From: Symsagittifera roscoffensis
Taxonomy: Eukaryota; Xenacoelomorpha; Acoela; Convolutidae
Direction of reading: 5' to 3'
DNA: 64,000 nucleotides
NCBI RefSeq assembly: GCF_963678635.1
Contig: NC_087066.1
Coordinates: 68,087,477 to 68,151,476, forward strand
Shown: piece after piece, positions 11,730-22,390 of the stretch
How positions within the stretch are numbered: position 1 is the first letter of the stretch
Layout of the letters: each line of letters begins with the position of its first letter
Position numbers and translations under genes: made by a program
The notes under the pieces: model-generated
What the model was told of the DNA's origin: nothing
The model's input: the letters and a program-made list of their open reading frames with translations, nothing else
The model's database searches: none

Positions 11730-12575
11730 TTAAAATGGTTTGGGTCCATTAAACGACATTTCCAAGAGTTTTGCTTTAATTGTGTAGATGAGTCGTTCTA
11801 CGACTCCAATGGATCTGTGACCCCCGACCCTACATAAAATTAAGTTAATGTTGTTTTTCTCGCAGAAGTTTCTGAATTCGTTCGAGATAAAACATGACCC
11901 ATGGTCGACTCTGATAGACTTTGGAAATCCATGAAGGTGGTAGTATTCTGACATAAAAGATAAAAGCGAAGAAGCGGAAGTGTTATTCACCACCTTTGCT
12001 GACGGAATTTTTGAGAAGCGATCAATACATACTAATAGATATTTTGAGTTGCCCAATTTTTGTCCAATGGACCCGCAAAGTGTAAGTATAATTCTTCATT
12101 TGGTTCAGATAAAATTGGCAATTTCTCAGTTTTGCTCGTGCCCAAAATCTTTTAAATTCTTACCCGCCTTGATACACTGGATACAGTTTTTTCCATGGTA
12201 ATAAATCTCTCTATATAAATGTGGCCACCAGATGTTTTCTGCCAGAGATTTCATTCCAAACTGTCCTGGGTGGGTTTTGTGGAGTAGCGACAAAAATGGA
12301 GATCTCAAAGCTGCTGGCACTATCAGTTGGTTATCATTGAATAATAATCCTTCTTTTACGTGGATGTCCCGTTGAAAGGTCTTCAGGTAAGCTCCGAATC
12401 TGTCCAGTGGTCTGCCCTCTTTTACTGCCTTCTTCACGTCCTTGAGTAATTTGTGCTCGCCTGCCATAAGTCTAATTAATCTGTTCGAGCAAGGTTCGGT
12501 GATGGATAATGGAGTGTCTGGTATCTTCAGATCTCCCTTGTATTTGACGAGTAAATTTTTGTCAACGTCTGACAT
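11730..12575 (-). pseudogene. Integrase remnant (zinc finger and DDE core)
   Basis: Two same-frame pieces. The first (12126-12575) carries the HHCC zinc finger of integrase: LLHKTHPGQFG with its histidines, then NCIQC, and the conserved IWWPHLYREI between them. The second (11730-12056) carries the catalytic triad of the core: D in VCIDRFSK, D in RVDHGSCF and E in GVVERLIY. The frame is interrupted between them around 12057-12125. The integrase would insert element cDNA into host DNA; this copy cannot make it whole. Confidence 0.85.
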
Positions 12576-13724
12576 TATGTCGTTGTCGAAGTTTAAAATG
12601 ATTCCTTTTTTCCAGCCCTAAGGGAAGTTTTTGAAGATTTCACAGGCGCGAGAAGTTCTAAGATTAAATTTTTGCTTTCGAGATTTAGGACGTGGTTAAC
12701 TGATAATAATGAATGTGAAAGAAAAAATAGGTAAGTTTTATCTGAAAGACCGAAGTAATTAAAATTGAACTTTGAAAGGTTTAATGGGATGCAGTCGTTT
12801 ATACAAGACTCTGAACGCGAGTGATTAGAATTACATATTATAGAATAGTATGGGTGACGTAATTAAGAATATTCTCGAAGAACGACCGTTGGATGTATAA
12901 ATTTAATTATTTTTTTCCGCCCATTGGTTTATTGTAATCCAAATTAGTAATAGTATTTACATTCACTGGATTGTACATGCCGTTCTTATTCTTTTTTATT
13001 TATCGAAATGGTATCTACCATCTTTTTCACTGTTGCCACCACAATTTCATTATCGTAGTGAGAGGTTGGGAGGGTTTTTCTTGAAGGTAATCTTGTTATT
13101 AAATATGTAAATCCCATGTTTTTCCCGGTATATGTTTGATCTTGAAACTAAATGATAAAAGTCGCTTTACATAGCGGGTCAGTCTGCTGTGAATAGTTTT
13201 ATTACTTTGATTAGCGTTTAAAGCCGATAACAATGCCTTGTGGTCCGATCCAATCTCGAACTCGGTGCCATACAATTAGTTTTTAAAATGCTCTGTAGCC
13301 CAAACCACTCCCAACAATTCTAATTGGTTCGTAGAATATTTCATTTCGTGACTAATTAAAAATCGAGAAGCGAATGCTAGTGTTAACCATTTTTTCTGTC
13401 CCATTGTTCTAATTTGGCTCCCATGCCACTGTGTGAAGCGTCTGTTTTTAATCTTGACATCTTTTTATGTCGAAATGGTTGTTCTCTGTAATATTAACAA
13501 TCTGTTTCTTTAATTCTTCAAAGGCTTTCGTGTGATCATCGTTCGATTGGTAAACTGATTTTTAAAACTAATTGTGGACGTAACGGAGAACTTAGGGTTG
13601 ACAGGTTCGGGACGAACTTCATATATTGGTTAACCGAGCCGAAAAATGACCTTAATTAAGATACGTTTTTGGGGTTTGGAAGGCTTTTTATAGAATCTGA
13701 CATTCCCACCAATAGTTTCACTCC
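12576..13724 (-). pseudogene. Decayed RNase H and connection region
   Basis: Lies between reverse transcriptase and integrase, where RNase H belongs in Ty3/Gypsy Pol. No open frame longer than 60 codons survives, so the assignment rests on position alone. Confidence 0.4.
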
Positions 13725-14477
13725 CTAGTTTGATATCCTGAATCCCAGGCACTCTATTTCTTTTTGGAAAAATGCGCATTTCTCCCACTTTACTGCCATG
13801 TTCTTGTTGTCCAAAATTTTTAAGAATTTTGCTTGTATCGCTTTGTGTTCGTTCAAAGATCCTTTTGAGGCTATTAAAATATCGTCGATATAACAGTTGG
13901 TAAAAAGAATATCTTTCAGGAGTGATTCCATGACCCTTTGGAATTCGTTTAGCATGTCGCCTATCCCGTAAAACCCCACTAAAAATCGATAAATCACGGT
14001 GGTTTCACCGCCTACGATACTGAATTTCAATTGTTTGCTAGTGTCTGTCCATAATTGTAATTGACTGTACGCATTTTTTAGGTCTAAATTACAAAAGCGG
14101 ACTTCGCCTGAATCTTTGTTAGAAAGTTGGAGGGCTATGTTGTCGATGAGCTCGTGTATGTTTGGCATTTGATATTTGTTCTTGATTATCTGGTCACTTA
14201 GGAGTTTTGAATCTAAAGCCAACTTGATACTACCGTCCTTTTTTCTGGTAATCACTATTGGACTGATAAAACAGTCTTCGTCACATTTGTTTAGTTTCAC
14301 AATATACCCCTCCTTTTCCATTCTATTTAATTCCACCTTTACGCTATCTAGTAAAAGAAGAGGAACTCTTCTGCCTTTGGTTTGGATGGGTTTGAACGGG
14401 GAGTGAAATTGAGTGATCTTTCTGTCCAATGGTATTTTCCCTACTGTGTTAAATAATCCTTTGAATTTATGGTACAA
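13725..14477 (-). pseudogene. Reverse transcriptase remnant
   Basis: A 250-codon open piece covering most of the RT fingers and palm. Recognisable blocks in order: GYIVKL, SPIVITRKKDGSIKL, FCNLDLKNAYSQL (first catalytic Asp), FLVGFYGIGDMLNEFQ and NCYIDDILIAS (YIDD box with the paired Asp). It ends at ECLGFRIS, where an intact Pol would run on into thumb and RNase H. Sequence and order place it in Ty3/Gypsy. Confidence 0.92.
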
Positions 14478-14758
14478 ATTAAGAATTGTGTCTGAATGAT
14501 TGTTCGACTTAAACGAATCTGGGAGGGTAACGTTTTGAAGGGTAGTAGTGGTTGTCGTTGAGCTATTTTAATTCCGATTCGTGGTAGAATATCGTTTCCT
14601 ATAACGTTCCTCTCGTGTGCAGTGATGATAAAAAATGGAGTTTCTTCCGCGATCCATCAATTGGATTGTATTCTAACTACAATTTTTTTGATGATGTTGA
14701 TTGTATCGTTAGTAAAACCGCAGTATAATACAAGTTTTCTAGTCTTCTTGGTGGGTTG

Positions 14759-14977
14759 TCAATTTGGGTTTTTCAATTTCAGTTCGTTTTGCTTAAGGAA
14801 GCTTACTGGGCTCGCCGAGTCTACTGGAATGTTCAGGTTAACTATCGCGTCATCTCCCCTTCCAATGTTAAACAATTTCTTAGTTTCCACATCATTGGTG
14901 TCGTAGATGGTTCTGATGTTAAGGACGGAATAATCGCCGTTGTCACTGGTCCCCTCTTCTGTCCAAGCATTTATCAC
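14759..14977 (-). pseudogene. Aspartic protease remnant
   Basis: A 72-codon piece with IPVDSASPVSFL, which matches the active-site loop of retroviral-type aspartic proteases (D-S/T-G/A). The second position after Asp is Ala rather than Gly. It lies between the gag zinc fingers and RT, as expected. The flap region is out of frame. Confidence 0.65.
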
Positions 14978-15059
14978 GCCACAAAAGTTTTCTTCAATTC
15001 CCGCTCGTGGGTCTTCTGGGGAGTATGGACAATTCTGACTATCTACAATTTCTTCTACA

Positions 15060-16048
15060 TTATTTACAGCGGGCCTTCTTCTTTTCGATTTACACAGTCT
15101 TCCAAAATGTCCTTTTTATTTACAAATGCTTCAGATTATTTCTTTCGCTGGACACATATTCAGGTGACCTTTGGTAAACGCGTTTCCACATTTCATACAA
15201 AATTAGATTTTTCTATGTTCAAGCTTGGTTCTTTTTTTACATTATTAAAATTTTTGTACACTCTGCCACTACTTCCTGTCGTGTTGAATGATCGTGTCAT
15301 GTTTGTTATTTTAAGTTGGTTGTAGTAGCCTTTCTCGTCGATGATGGTTTGATTGAGCGCATCCACTGGATTAAGAGTTTCCGAGAGTAATGTTGGTTGT
15401 AAATCACAGTTTTTCATGTTAAAAATAAATAAATCTCTTGTCCCCTCCTGTTCGGCGTTGATTCCAATTTCACATGATCTTGCTAAGTCAGACAGCGCGC
15501 CCCAAAATTGTTCATAAGATTCCCTGTTCTTCTGTTTTCTGCTTAGCAGTTTGTATCGTTTGAACATTATATTTGTTGGTTTCATAAAAACTGTTTCCAG
15601 TAGATCGAAAAATTCTTTGAAGGAGATTCCTAAGACTTTAACCCTTGGGTGTTTTTGAGCGAAAACTCTCTTTCCTTCAGCTCCTAGGGCCAGATATCAG
15701 ATAGATCTTACTTTTTTTATTATTTGTTGGTTTCATAAAAACTGTTTCCAGTAGATCGAAAAATTCTTTGAAGGAGATTCCTAAGACTTTAACCCTTGGG
15801 TGTTTTCGAGCGAAAACTCTCTTTCCTTCAGCTCCTAGGGCCAGATATCAAATAGATCTTACTTTTTTATCGGCCTCGTATCTCCTCAGGCCTCTGAAAA
15901 TTCGTTTCTCTTCCGCAATTCTTTTGTCTACTGCGTTTTCATAGACTCGCACGGTTTCTTTATTTCTGGCCTCCCTGGCTTTCCTCTGTGGTTCATTTTC
16001 TGACTCCTGGGCGCCTTCTAAGATAGGGATCGTAGTCTCCAGTTTCAA
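15060..16048 (-). pseudogene. Gag remnant with two broken zinc knuckles
   Basis: Three pieces: 15848-16048 (charged N-terminal segment), 15193-15585 (capsid-like, with ESYEQFWGALSDLARSC), and a knuckle region near 15070-15195. In the last, CMKCG...H...C and a second C..C...GHFGRLC finger can be read with two stops between them. A 151-bp tandem duplication splits the protein between the first two pieces. Confidence 0.7.
15571..15870. repeat. 151-bp tandem duplication inside gag
   Basis: The segment beginning ATTTGTTGGTTTCATAAAAA is repeated at an offset of 151 bases (15571 and 15722) with only a few differences. It shifts the gag frame and post-dates the element's arrival or a recent ancestor. 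Confidence 0.9.
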
Positions 16049-16195
16049 TGGTTCCTTTAGATTATCTGTATCTAAATCTCTTTAGCGATGATAGCCAGAT
16101 GAAATTGGTCTATCCAGTTGGTCTATTGGATGGGTGGTTCTACCGTGTGGTTTGGTCAAAAGGCTAGAATTCCCCGCAGATTTGAATCAGTTGAT

Positions 16196-16205
16196 GACTG
16201 CGCCA
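16196..16205 (-). other. tRNA-Ser-type primer-binding site
   Basis: On the minus strand TGGCGCAGTC abuts the 5' LTR. It complements the 3' end of animal tRNA-Ser (GACTGCGCCA), the primer class used by the 17.6/297 group of Drosophila elements. Confidence 0.75.
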
Positions 16206-16414
16206 TAATAAAAGTGTGCAAATACCACTGGTAACTATTCAAACTAACTAAGTTAAAAAGACTAAAATAAGGTATTGAATTAAAACAGACCGATGTCTTA
16301 AAAGAACAACTAGTGACGCGAAGTCCACTGGACTTCGAAGAGTAAACATTGACTGGTACATAATTAAAACTAGAGGTCAAGGTTAAAAAATAACTAAAGT
16401 ACTAAATCACAACA
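16206..16414 (-). repeat. 5' LTR of the small Ty3/Gypsy element
   Basis: 209 bp, partner of 9869-10073. It is followed at 16415-16419 by the GTTAG target duplication. Confidence 0.85.
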
Positions 16415-16700
16415 GTTAGCATGGGCTTTCGCCAATCCCTACGCTGAGGGTTCAAGCACTATTGGTTGTGTGTTTTTCTGAGAAATAATTATATAGGCTT
16501 ATGCTGATTAGGCTAAGCGAACATTAAAAAAAGATCGCTTATAAATCAGTTTGCATTAAAATATATGATTGAAACAAGGTAAAAAGATAGTTTTTCAGTG
16601 ACAAATCAGGCTTGATTAAACCCAAAATTTTTGAATTTGAGATGAACATAAAAAGCTGTTTTTGGGCACTTTGTTTGGGTAGAAATTTTGTAGTAACCTA
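16415..16700 (+). mobile_element. SINE body, right half of interrupted SINE
   Basis: Continues the tRNA-like head broken at 9868. It has GTTAGCATGGGC (A-box region) and GGGTTCAAGC (B-box region), then a tail with CTTATGCTGATTAGGCTA, the block also found in the SINE at 42318 and inverted at 9137-9392. Confidence 0.75.
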
Positions 16701-16789
16701 AATTAAACCTTTTAAAAATCTTATTCCGAATTACCCGATTCTCCTTTTCTTTTTAAAATGTAATTTTTGGCTAGACTATTTTGGTGCCG

Positions 16790-17290
16790 CCCGAATCGGG
16801 AAACAAATAACAAGGACTAAACCGAAGCAGACAAAGTTGACATAAAACTAATGGTCAAATTGGCCAAAAAACTACCCAGCCGAAACAACTGCCCTCCTGG
16901 CCGAAATGAAGCAATAGGCCGTTTTTGACTCAAACAGTCAACCTGAATCCTGCAAATTGTCCCAAAACCGTTTCAAAAATGCGATCGGCCGAAAATCTAT
17001 TTGGCCGAAATCTGCACCTGGACGAAAGCTTGTACTCGAGAACTATACAAAGGAATTTGTTCGACAGTGTTTTCAACCGAAGGAAAAAGTCCAAACATCT
17101 GCATTTGGCCGAGTGTCACAATTTGGACGAAAAACCCAAGCAAGTCGATTTGGTGGAAAGCCTAAACAGATCGATTTAGCCGAAAATCAAGACAGGTTCG
17201 ATTGGCCTAGAAACTCAACAACCTCTCAGAAAGCCAACAGCCAAGATGGCCGACAACTAAAAAGGCCGACGACTCAGAAAGCAGACCACC
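16790..17290 (+). repeat. Degenerate GGCCGAAA minisatellite
   Basis: Irregular units of about 20-22 bases built round TTGGCCGAAA or TGGACGAAA. Overlapping plus-strand ORFs at 16925-17301 follow from the repeat and look non-coding. Confidence 0.7.
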
Positions 17291-17299
17291 CGTTAAATT

Positions 17300-18053
17300 G
17301 AATGAAAAAGCACCTACACGCTACCGGCACCTTAAGTTCTCACCGTCACCTTTTAATACGCTTTCACTAGCCGTGCAACAAAAGAAGAAAAAAGTTTTTT
17401 TCTTTCTCTTCACTCGTAAAAGCGCATGAGTTTTGTGCCTTTAGTTGATCATGATTGAAACAATCGTATCGTCCAACACTGTCAATAGTGTTCATTACTG
17501 CCGCTATTTCTCTCCATCATTCTATAAAAATTTGCTAATAAGACTACAAAAAGGCCTTGATGACACTTTTGGAGCAGTTCCGGGCTTTTGTTTTTTAATT
17601 GAACGCAAACCACCTACAAAGACATTTCAATTTTGTTTCAATAACTCCCCAGAGAATATAATAGAAAATTCCACTTTTAAACCAAAATAAAATTTGATGA
17701 AAAATTTAGTTGAATTTTAAAAATAATACAAAGAACAGATTGGCTGCCATTGCTTATGTACAACTTCAACAGTTTCCCGATATTAACGAACACTTAGAAC
17801 AAACAAGCGCTCCAACAATTCATGTGACATAAATTTATTTGCAAAAACATCTAATGACAAAGAAATAGTCCATAAATTTAAATTAAATTAGCCTCCGGCA
17901 GTCATAGAAATGAAACAAGAATGGTCGACCAGGAATAAAAAAACGTAAACCGAACAATAATAAATTTTCTAGATGATGACTGTCGAGGGATTTTTAATGT
18001 CTGTAAGCAAACACAATTCTTAATTTTTATAGGTTCTTATTTAAGTTAGGTCG
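17300..18053. other. No gene seen; probable 5' flank of the BEL/Pao element
   Basis: An 81-codon ORF at 17445-17690 has no recognisable feature. By position this stretch could include the 5' end of the BEL/Pao element, but I found no LTR match near 42,000-42,300. Confidence 0.35.
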
Positions 18054-18577
18054 TTGTCGTCAGGTCATTACGTCGTTCCCTGTCAACTCAGAAAATTCTG
18101 TTTACCAATTTTTTGCGTTGCTCCGTCTGATCCTTCAACAATCGTTTTCCCCCATTACACTCAATACATCACACAACAATCAAAAATTCATCCGTTCTCC
18201 AGTGGACGAACAACACTTTGTCCTTGGCTACCAAACAGCTCAGCCACAGCTTACGACCAAAGGCTGCTGGTTGCGTCTCAATTGTGTGAGCACGACCGAA
18301 TTCCGCCAACCCTTGCTACAAATAGCAAGCCATTTACCATTCCAGTTTTGGCAGGAATCTGGACAATAAGCGAGAAAGGTGGCCTGCAAGAGTTAAAATT
18401 GTCATCATTTGATGATAATCCTCTGCAATGGGCTAAATAGTTTGGCCATATTCTAAGTGCGACTGAATCAAAACCCCTGTGTTAGGGAAAGCGATGAAGA
18501 CAATCTTGTAAATTGCCTAAAGTGGTAAATGTACAAAGACGCTCCGCAAACACTGGAGAGGAAATTGACTAGCCACA
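18054..18577 (+). pseudogene. BEL/Pao Gag N-terminal remnant, interrupted by provirus
   Basis: A 128-codon piece ends LQELKLSSFDDNPLQWAK. The L-x-x-F-x-x-(D/N)-P-L-x-W pattern is characteristic of BEL/Pao Gag (for example LPKFSGDPLEWP). A stop follows directly, and FGHI continues beyond it. The gag runs to 18577, where the giant provirus begins, and resumes at 37508 with FNDWFRGKAEAFEF. Confidence 0.65.
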
Positions 18578-18987
18578 TGAGTTAGCACCGATGTGGTTAA
18601 CTCATAGAGTAATTTCGGATAGGGTACACCGTCTGCTCGTCACGCTATCTTATTTTCGGCCGGATAGATTCGTGCAACTTCTTAGTCTAATACCGATCCT
18701 AATCTTACTCTTATACTATCTAGTCTCAGGGTGTTTAACTAGTCTCTGCTAGGCTCAATAGATCTAGGGTATACTGGTTTATTGCGGCTGCTGAAGTCTT
18801 CTTGGAGAGTCAACTAATTTCTAAGTTAAATTCAAATCTCTCTGGTGCTGAAATTACAAGTAATTTCAGCACTTACAAATAAGTGGGTTGTTAGTTAGAT
18901 GGATCATGATTGGTTAATATTAAATACTTTACAGTGGTAAAATATCTAATTTATCCAATCATAAAATGTAGTTTAGATCAGGTTCCA
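18578..18987 (-). repeat. 3' LTR of the giant provirus
   Basis: 410 bp, TG...CA. It differs from the other LTR at four sites, near 18586, 18902 and two around 18950. It contains the inverted pair GTGCTGAAATTAC / GTAATTTCAGCAC near 18844-18872, a strong short hairpin. On the minus strand it is preceded by a short purine-rich CCGGATGGG, a weak polypurine tract. Confidence 0.97.
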
Positions 18988-20580
18988 CCCATCCGGGTTT
19001 TACAGAGTTTTTTTAGAATAGTCTTTCTGCAATTCAAAGGATGGATGATGGGCGTTGGTATTTGGCGAACATCTTAATTCTTCTGGGTTTTCTTGTTAGA
19101 GAAGTTCCAGGTTCAATCGCTGTGTCTTCTCATGACAATGACTGGGTTTTCGCAACAAACTCAAATCTGATTTCAGAATGGTTGGCTATGACAGGTTTTT
19201 CTGTTCCATGTAGAGAACTTCTTTTGGGTTGACCTTGTCTGGGAATGGCGTGGAGATTGTGCGTGGAGGGGATGCCTGGTTACTCGGATCTGTACGTATA
19301 CTTGAACATCGAGGTGGTCATTGGTCTAGTTCAATGAAGTCCTTTTCTGCGAAGTCAAGTCGTACTCTAAATCCTTTGAGTTGTGATTGTGGGCGGCATA
19401 TTGATTGTGGTTGGCCATTTTTTTTCGAGTGTATTGGGGTCATTTTGTCTTTGGATGTTCGTCTTTGGTGTTGTATGCTGATCTATATACTGCAAGGTAT
19501 AATTTACATTTTATAAAATTTTTATTAGTTTGGTGTTTTAATTATGATTTTGGTTAGTTGTTTTCACAAAAACTTTTTGTTTTAGTTCGGTTATTTTGAA
19601 GAGTTACTCACCCTTGAGTACCTCTTATTAAAAAAAGGAGTGTGGTCACAAAGCGTGGATGTAGCACGGTGGGTTAGGCCGGCTATAGAGCATGCTCAGG
19701 AAGTCCTCTCTGGTGGGTTAGGCCAGGAGTGGGAGTATGATTTCGTGCGGTTTCTGTGAGAGGTCCTGTTATGTGATAACGTTTTATGTTGGGTTTTTTG
19801 TGGTTTTTCTTATTTTTCGTTGGTTGTGTCCTTTTTTCAAAAAATCAAATTGTTTTTGGTATGGGTTTGTCTTTCGACTTTTTTGTGTTTTATTATTTCT
19901 TTCTTAGACTTTATAATAGTCTTCAAAAGAATAAATTATCCAGTTTTAAACTGGGTTAATCCGGTTTGGGTACCGTTGGTTTCCTTTTCTTAGTCATGCT
20001 GTTATTCTATGTGTTGTGGTGTTTAGTAAGCTGCATTGGTTAGTTTTGTTTAATATATAATTCCTTTCCAACCGGGTTAAAGGAAAGATTGAAACTTGTT
20101 ATCGTGTGTTAGAGTTGTTGAGTGTGAAAGTTTGAAACTAAAATTCATTATTTAACCAATTCTTCGTGGGCGAGCTGTGCGAGTTTGGATAGAATTCTTG
20201 TGCGAGTGAATGAAAATATCAAAAGGTTAGTACTGCATTTGCGTTTTATCAATTTACTACATAGAATTTCAATTTTACTGCTAGTTTTGGGGAAAAATTA
20301 AGTTACAAATTTTCATCATTATTAGAATTACTGCTTTTAGGAAAATAATTTATAAATTAATTTACTACATTGGTATGAATTTTATTGAATTTTCTAGTGT
20401 AAAATATTAATAGAGTTTTTAAGAATTTGAAGAAGTTTTCGATTTTTTATTTTTCTTTATTGTATTTTGCAGATGATCGTGAGATGAAGACTAAAAATCT
20501 AAATAAAACATGGATAAAGAATGGTTAGTGTTTTATTCTAAATTTATTAGTAAAGAATATGTATAAATTATACTTACCTG
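18988..20580 (-). other. 3' untranslated region of the giant provirus
   Basis: About 1.6 kb between the last ORF and the 3' LTR with no minus-strand ORF above 60 codons. Two plus-strand ORFs (19041-19232, 19229-19516) are antisense to the element and unsupported. I see no motif beyond the weak polypurine tract at its left end. Confidence 0.6.
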
Positions 20581-21063
20581 TTAGTCGTCGGGGAAAAAAC
20601 CGTGGGGGAAGATGTCGTGGATTATGTCGGAATTTGTTAGTAACTTTGCTAGTATGCGAATGATGTTTTTAGTTTGAAGCAGTGGCCAAAGCAACTGAAG
20701 TGCTTTAATGGTTTTTAGTTCTTCAGTGCCAACTGCAAAATCATAAGGTGAGTTTTGGATGAGATTATATAATTTGTGGTTATATTTAGTGTTGTGGATG
20801 AATTCTAATATGGGGATTTCTATAGGTTGAACAAATTCATGTGGGATAAGGAAGGGTCTGGATTCTTCTGCGTTGAAGGTCTTTGTGATGGGACAAAAAA
20901 TATACATTTGTGTTATGGGATCATAATTGCGAAGAATACCGTGAAGGTTAGTATCTTTGATGCAATATGTGAAGTTAAGAAAAAATGGTGATGTGTATTT
21001 AGAATTAATAAATTGAAAACGATGGTGTGGTTGTCTTGATGGAGTGTGTAGGTCAAAGTGATT
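20581..21063 (-). pseudogene. C-terminal part of the downstream accessory ORF
   Basis: Continues in the same frame as 21064-21990 after the TAA at 21064-21066, about 160 codons open to the stop at 20581. The segment just after the stop has normal mixed composition with no further stop, which argues that TAA is a point mutation in a longer protein. The end is acidic (PDD). The separate 80-codon ORF at 20913-21155 in another frame is a shadow. Function unknown. Confidence 0.5.
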
Positions 21064-21990
21064 TTAAATAAAGCGATAATATGTATATGTGTGGGTTTGT
21101 TTAGTGCGTAACATAATGTCGTGTGAGCAGTGCAAATCTCTTTCATGTGGTGCAAGGAAATGAAAGGTTAGTGAAAATAATTGAAATCTTTCTTTAAAAC
21201 TTTCGTAAGCTTGTGTGTCGGTTAGTGCTTCAGAAATGATGTGGTCGAATTTGCGATCAAATATATTGAGTGTAAAAACATATGGTGTTTTGATGAAAAA
21301 TTTTTCTGTGATTTGTGGGTTAGCGAAGCAATCATCATCTAAAAATTGGTCTTGGTTAGTTCGGATGATGTTATGATCGTAATATTCTAGCGTATATTCG
21401 TTAGCTCGGGGTGCAGTGAATGTTTTTAGTGATTTTTTATATCCTATATAAGTAAATTGCCTATGTGTTAGTGGTGTGGTGAGTCGATACAGCATATCTT
21501 GATTTCGTTCTATATCGATGTGAGTATTAGATAAAGGTAGGCAAAGGGGGTTAGTAAAATGATAATATGATGTCCAATGAAGTGTAGGCATTAAAACTTG
21601 TTCATCTACAAAACTACGTGTGTCGTTAGTGTCGTTAGGAGTGTTCAAAGTATATTGTGGAAATGAAGGTAGGGTGATTGCTAAAAAATCTTTCGTGTTA
21701 GTGTGATTTGGGTGAATAATATATTCACGGGCTGTTACTGGTTTTGTTGGAAATGGATGGTTTGGGAATTTTCTTTTGAAAGTGCGGTAAGCTCTGTTAG
21801 TGCTAATTGATGATTCTGTGGATGTGGATGATGGTGCTAATGATGCGGTATAAGCTGAAGAGGGTGTAGGGGTAGGTGGGTTTGATGATTCTATTGTGGA
21901 TGAAATCTGATTAAAAGTTGAGGTGTCAAGGTGGAAGGGTTGTTGTTGTAAGGTGATAAAATTATCTAGTTCTTGGGAGATTTGGGGGGG
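21064..21990 (-). pseudogene. Central domain of the downstream accessory ORF
   Basis: About 300 codons downstream of a C7 run (plus-strand G7 at 21984-21990), where the frame of the N-terminal part is lost. It starts with a Ser/Thr/Pro-rich linker, then a more globular region with many aromatic residues and an acidic patch (LDDDCF), ending near CSHDIMLR. It has no signal peptide or membrane segment. I recognise no family. The ORF nominally starts at an ATG at 22194, but that part overlaps the N-terminal frame and is His/Pro-rich shadow. The single-base slip at C7 could be an indel or a +1 shift. Confidence 0.5.
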
Positions 21991-22390
21991 TGTCTGGAGA
22001 ATTGGATGATCGGTCTGAATGAAGTGAAGAGTAGGTTGGGGTAACTTGTGAAGCATAGGAGGGTGTAGAAATGGATGGGAGTGGGTTATATGGTGGGATT
22101 GGTTGAAAAGGGGGTGTCGAAAAAATTGAGGGATTGGTTTGAAAATTATTGGATGGAGATGGTTCAGTGTCGGCAAATTCATCAGGGGTTTCAATATCTG
22201 GGTTATTGAGTTGTGAGATGGAGTATAAAACTGAGTTATGTGAATTAGTGTCTGAATTCATGCCTGATGTTATATTATTGTTTGGGAAATCGGGTGGCGG
22301 GAAAGCAAAAAGTGGAATTATTGTAATTGGAGTGTTGAGGTTGGTTGGGTGGGAATTTGAGCGGTGTAGGGATCCAAGTTGTCGGCTCAT
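21962..22390 (-). CDS. N-terminal part of the downstream accessory ORF
   Basis: 142 codons, starting at an ATG that overlaps the env stop as ATGA (22387-22390). That arrangement is typical of termination-reinitiation coupling. The product is Ser/Pro/Asn/Thr-rich and probably disordered, with PPP and SPSN stretches. It runs into a C7 tract and stops soon after in its own frame; the coherent continuation lies in the frame of 21064-21990. With the tail to 20581 the ancestral protein would be about 600 residues. Nothing in it is a known retroviral accessory protein to me. Confidence 0.55.
   Translation of the reverse strand: MSRQLGSLHRSNSHPTNLNTPITIIPLFAFPPPDFPNNNITSGMNSDTNSHNSVLYSISQLNNPDIETPDEFADTEPSPSNNFQTNPSIFSTPPFQPIPPYNPLPSISTPSYASQVTPTYSSLHSDRSSNSPDTPPNLPRTR

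Larger units (their letters stand above)
9869..16414 (-). mobile_element. Degraded Ty3/Gypsy LTR retrotransposon
   Basis: About 6.55 kb, read on the minus strand. LTRs of about 205-209 bp (9869-10073 and 16206-16414) flank gag, protease, reverse transcriptase, RNase H and integrase remnants in the usual Ty3/Gypsy order. GTTAG duplications lie at 9864-9868 and 16415-16419. The LTRs differ at about 17 positions, so the copy is old. Frames are broken many times and a 151-bp tandem duplication interrupts gag. There is no env-like ORF. The element interrupts a SINE. Confidence 0.9.
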
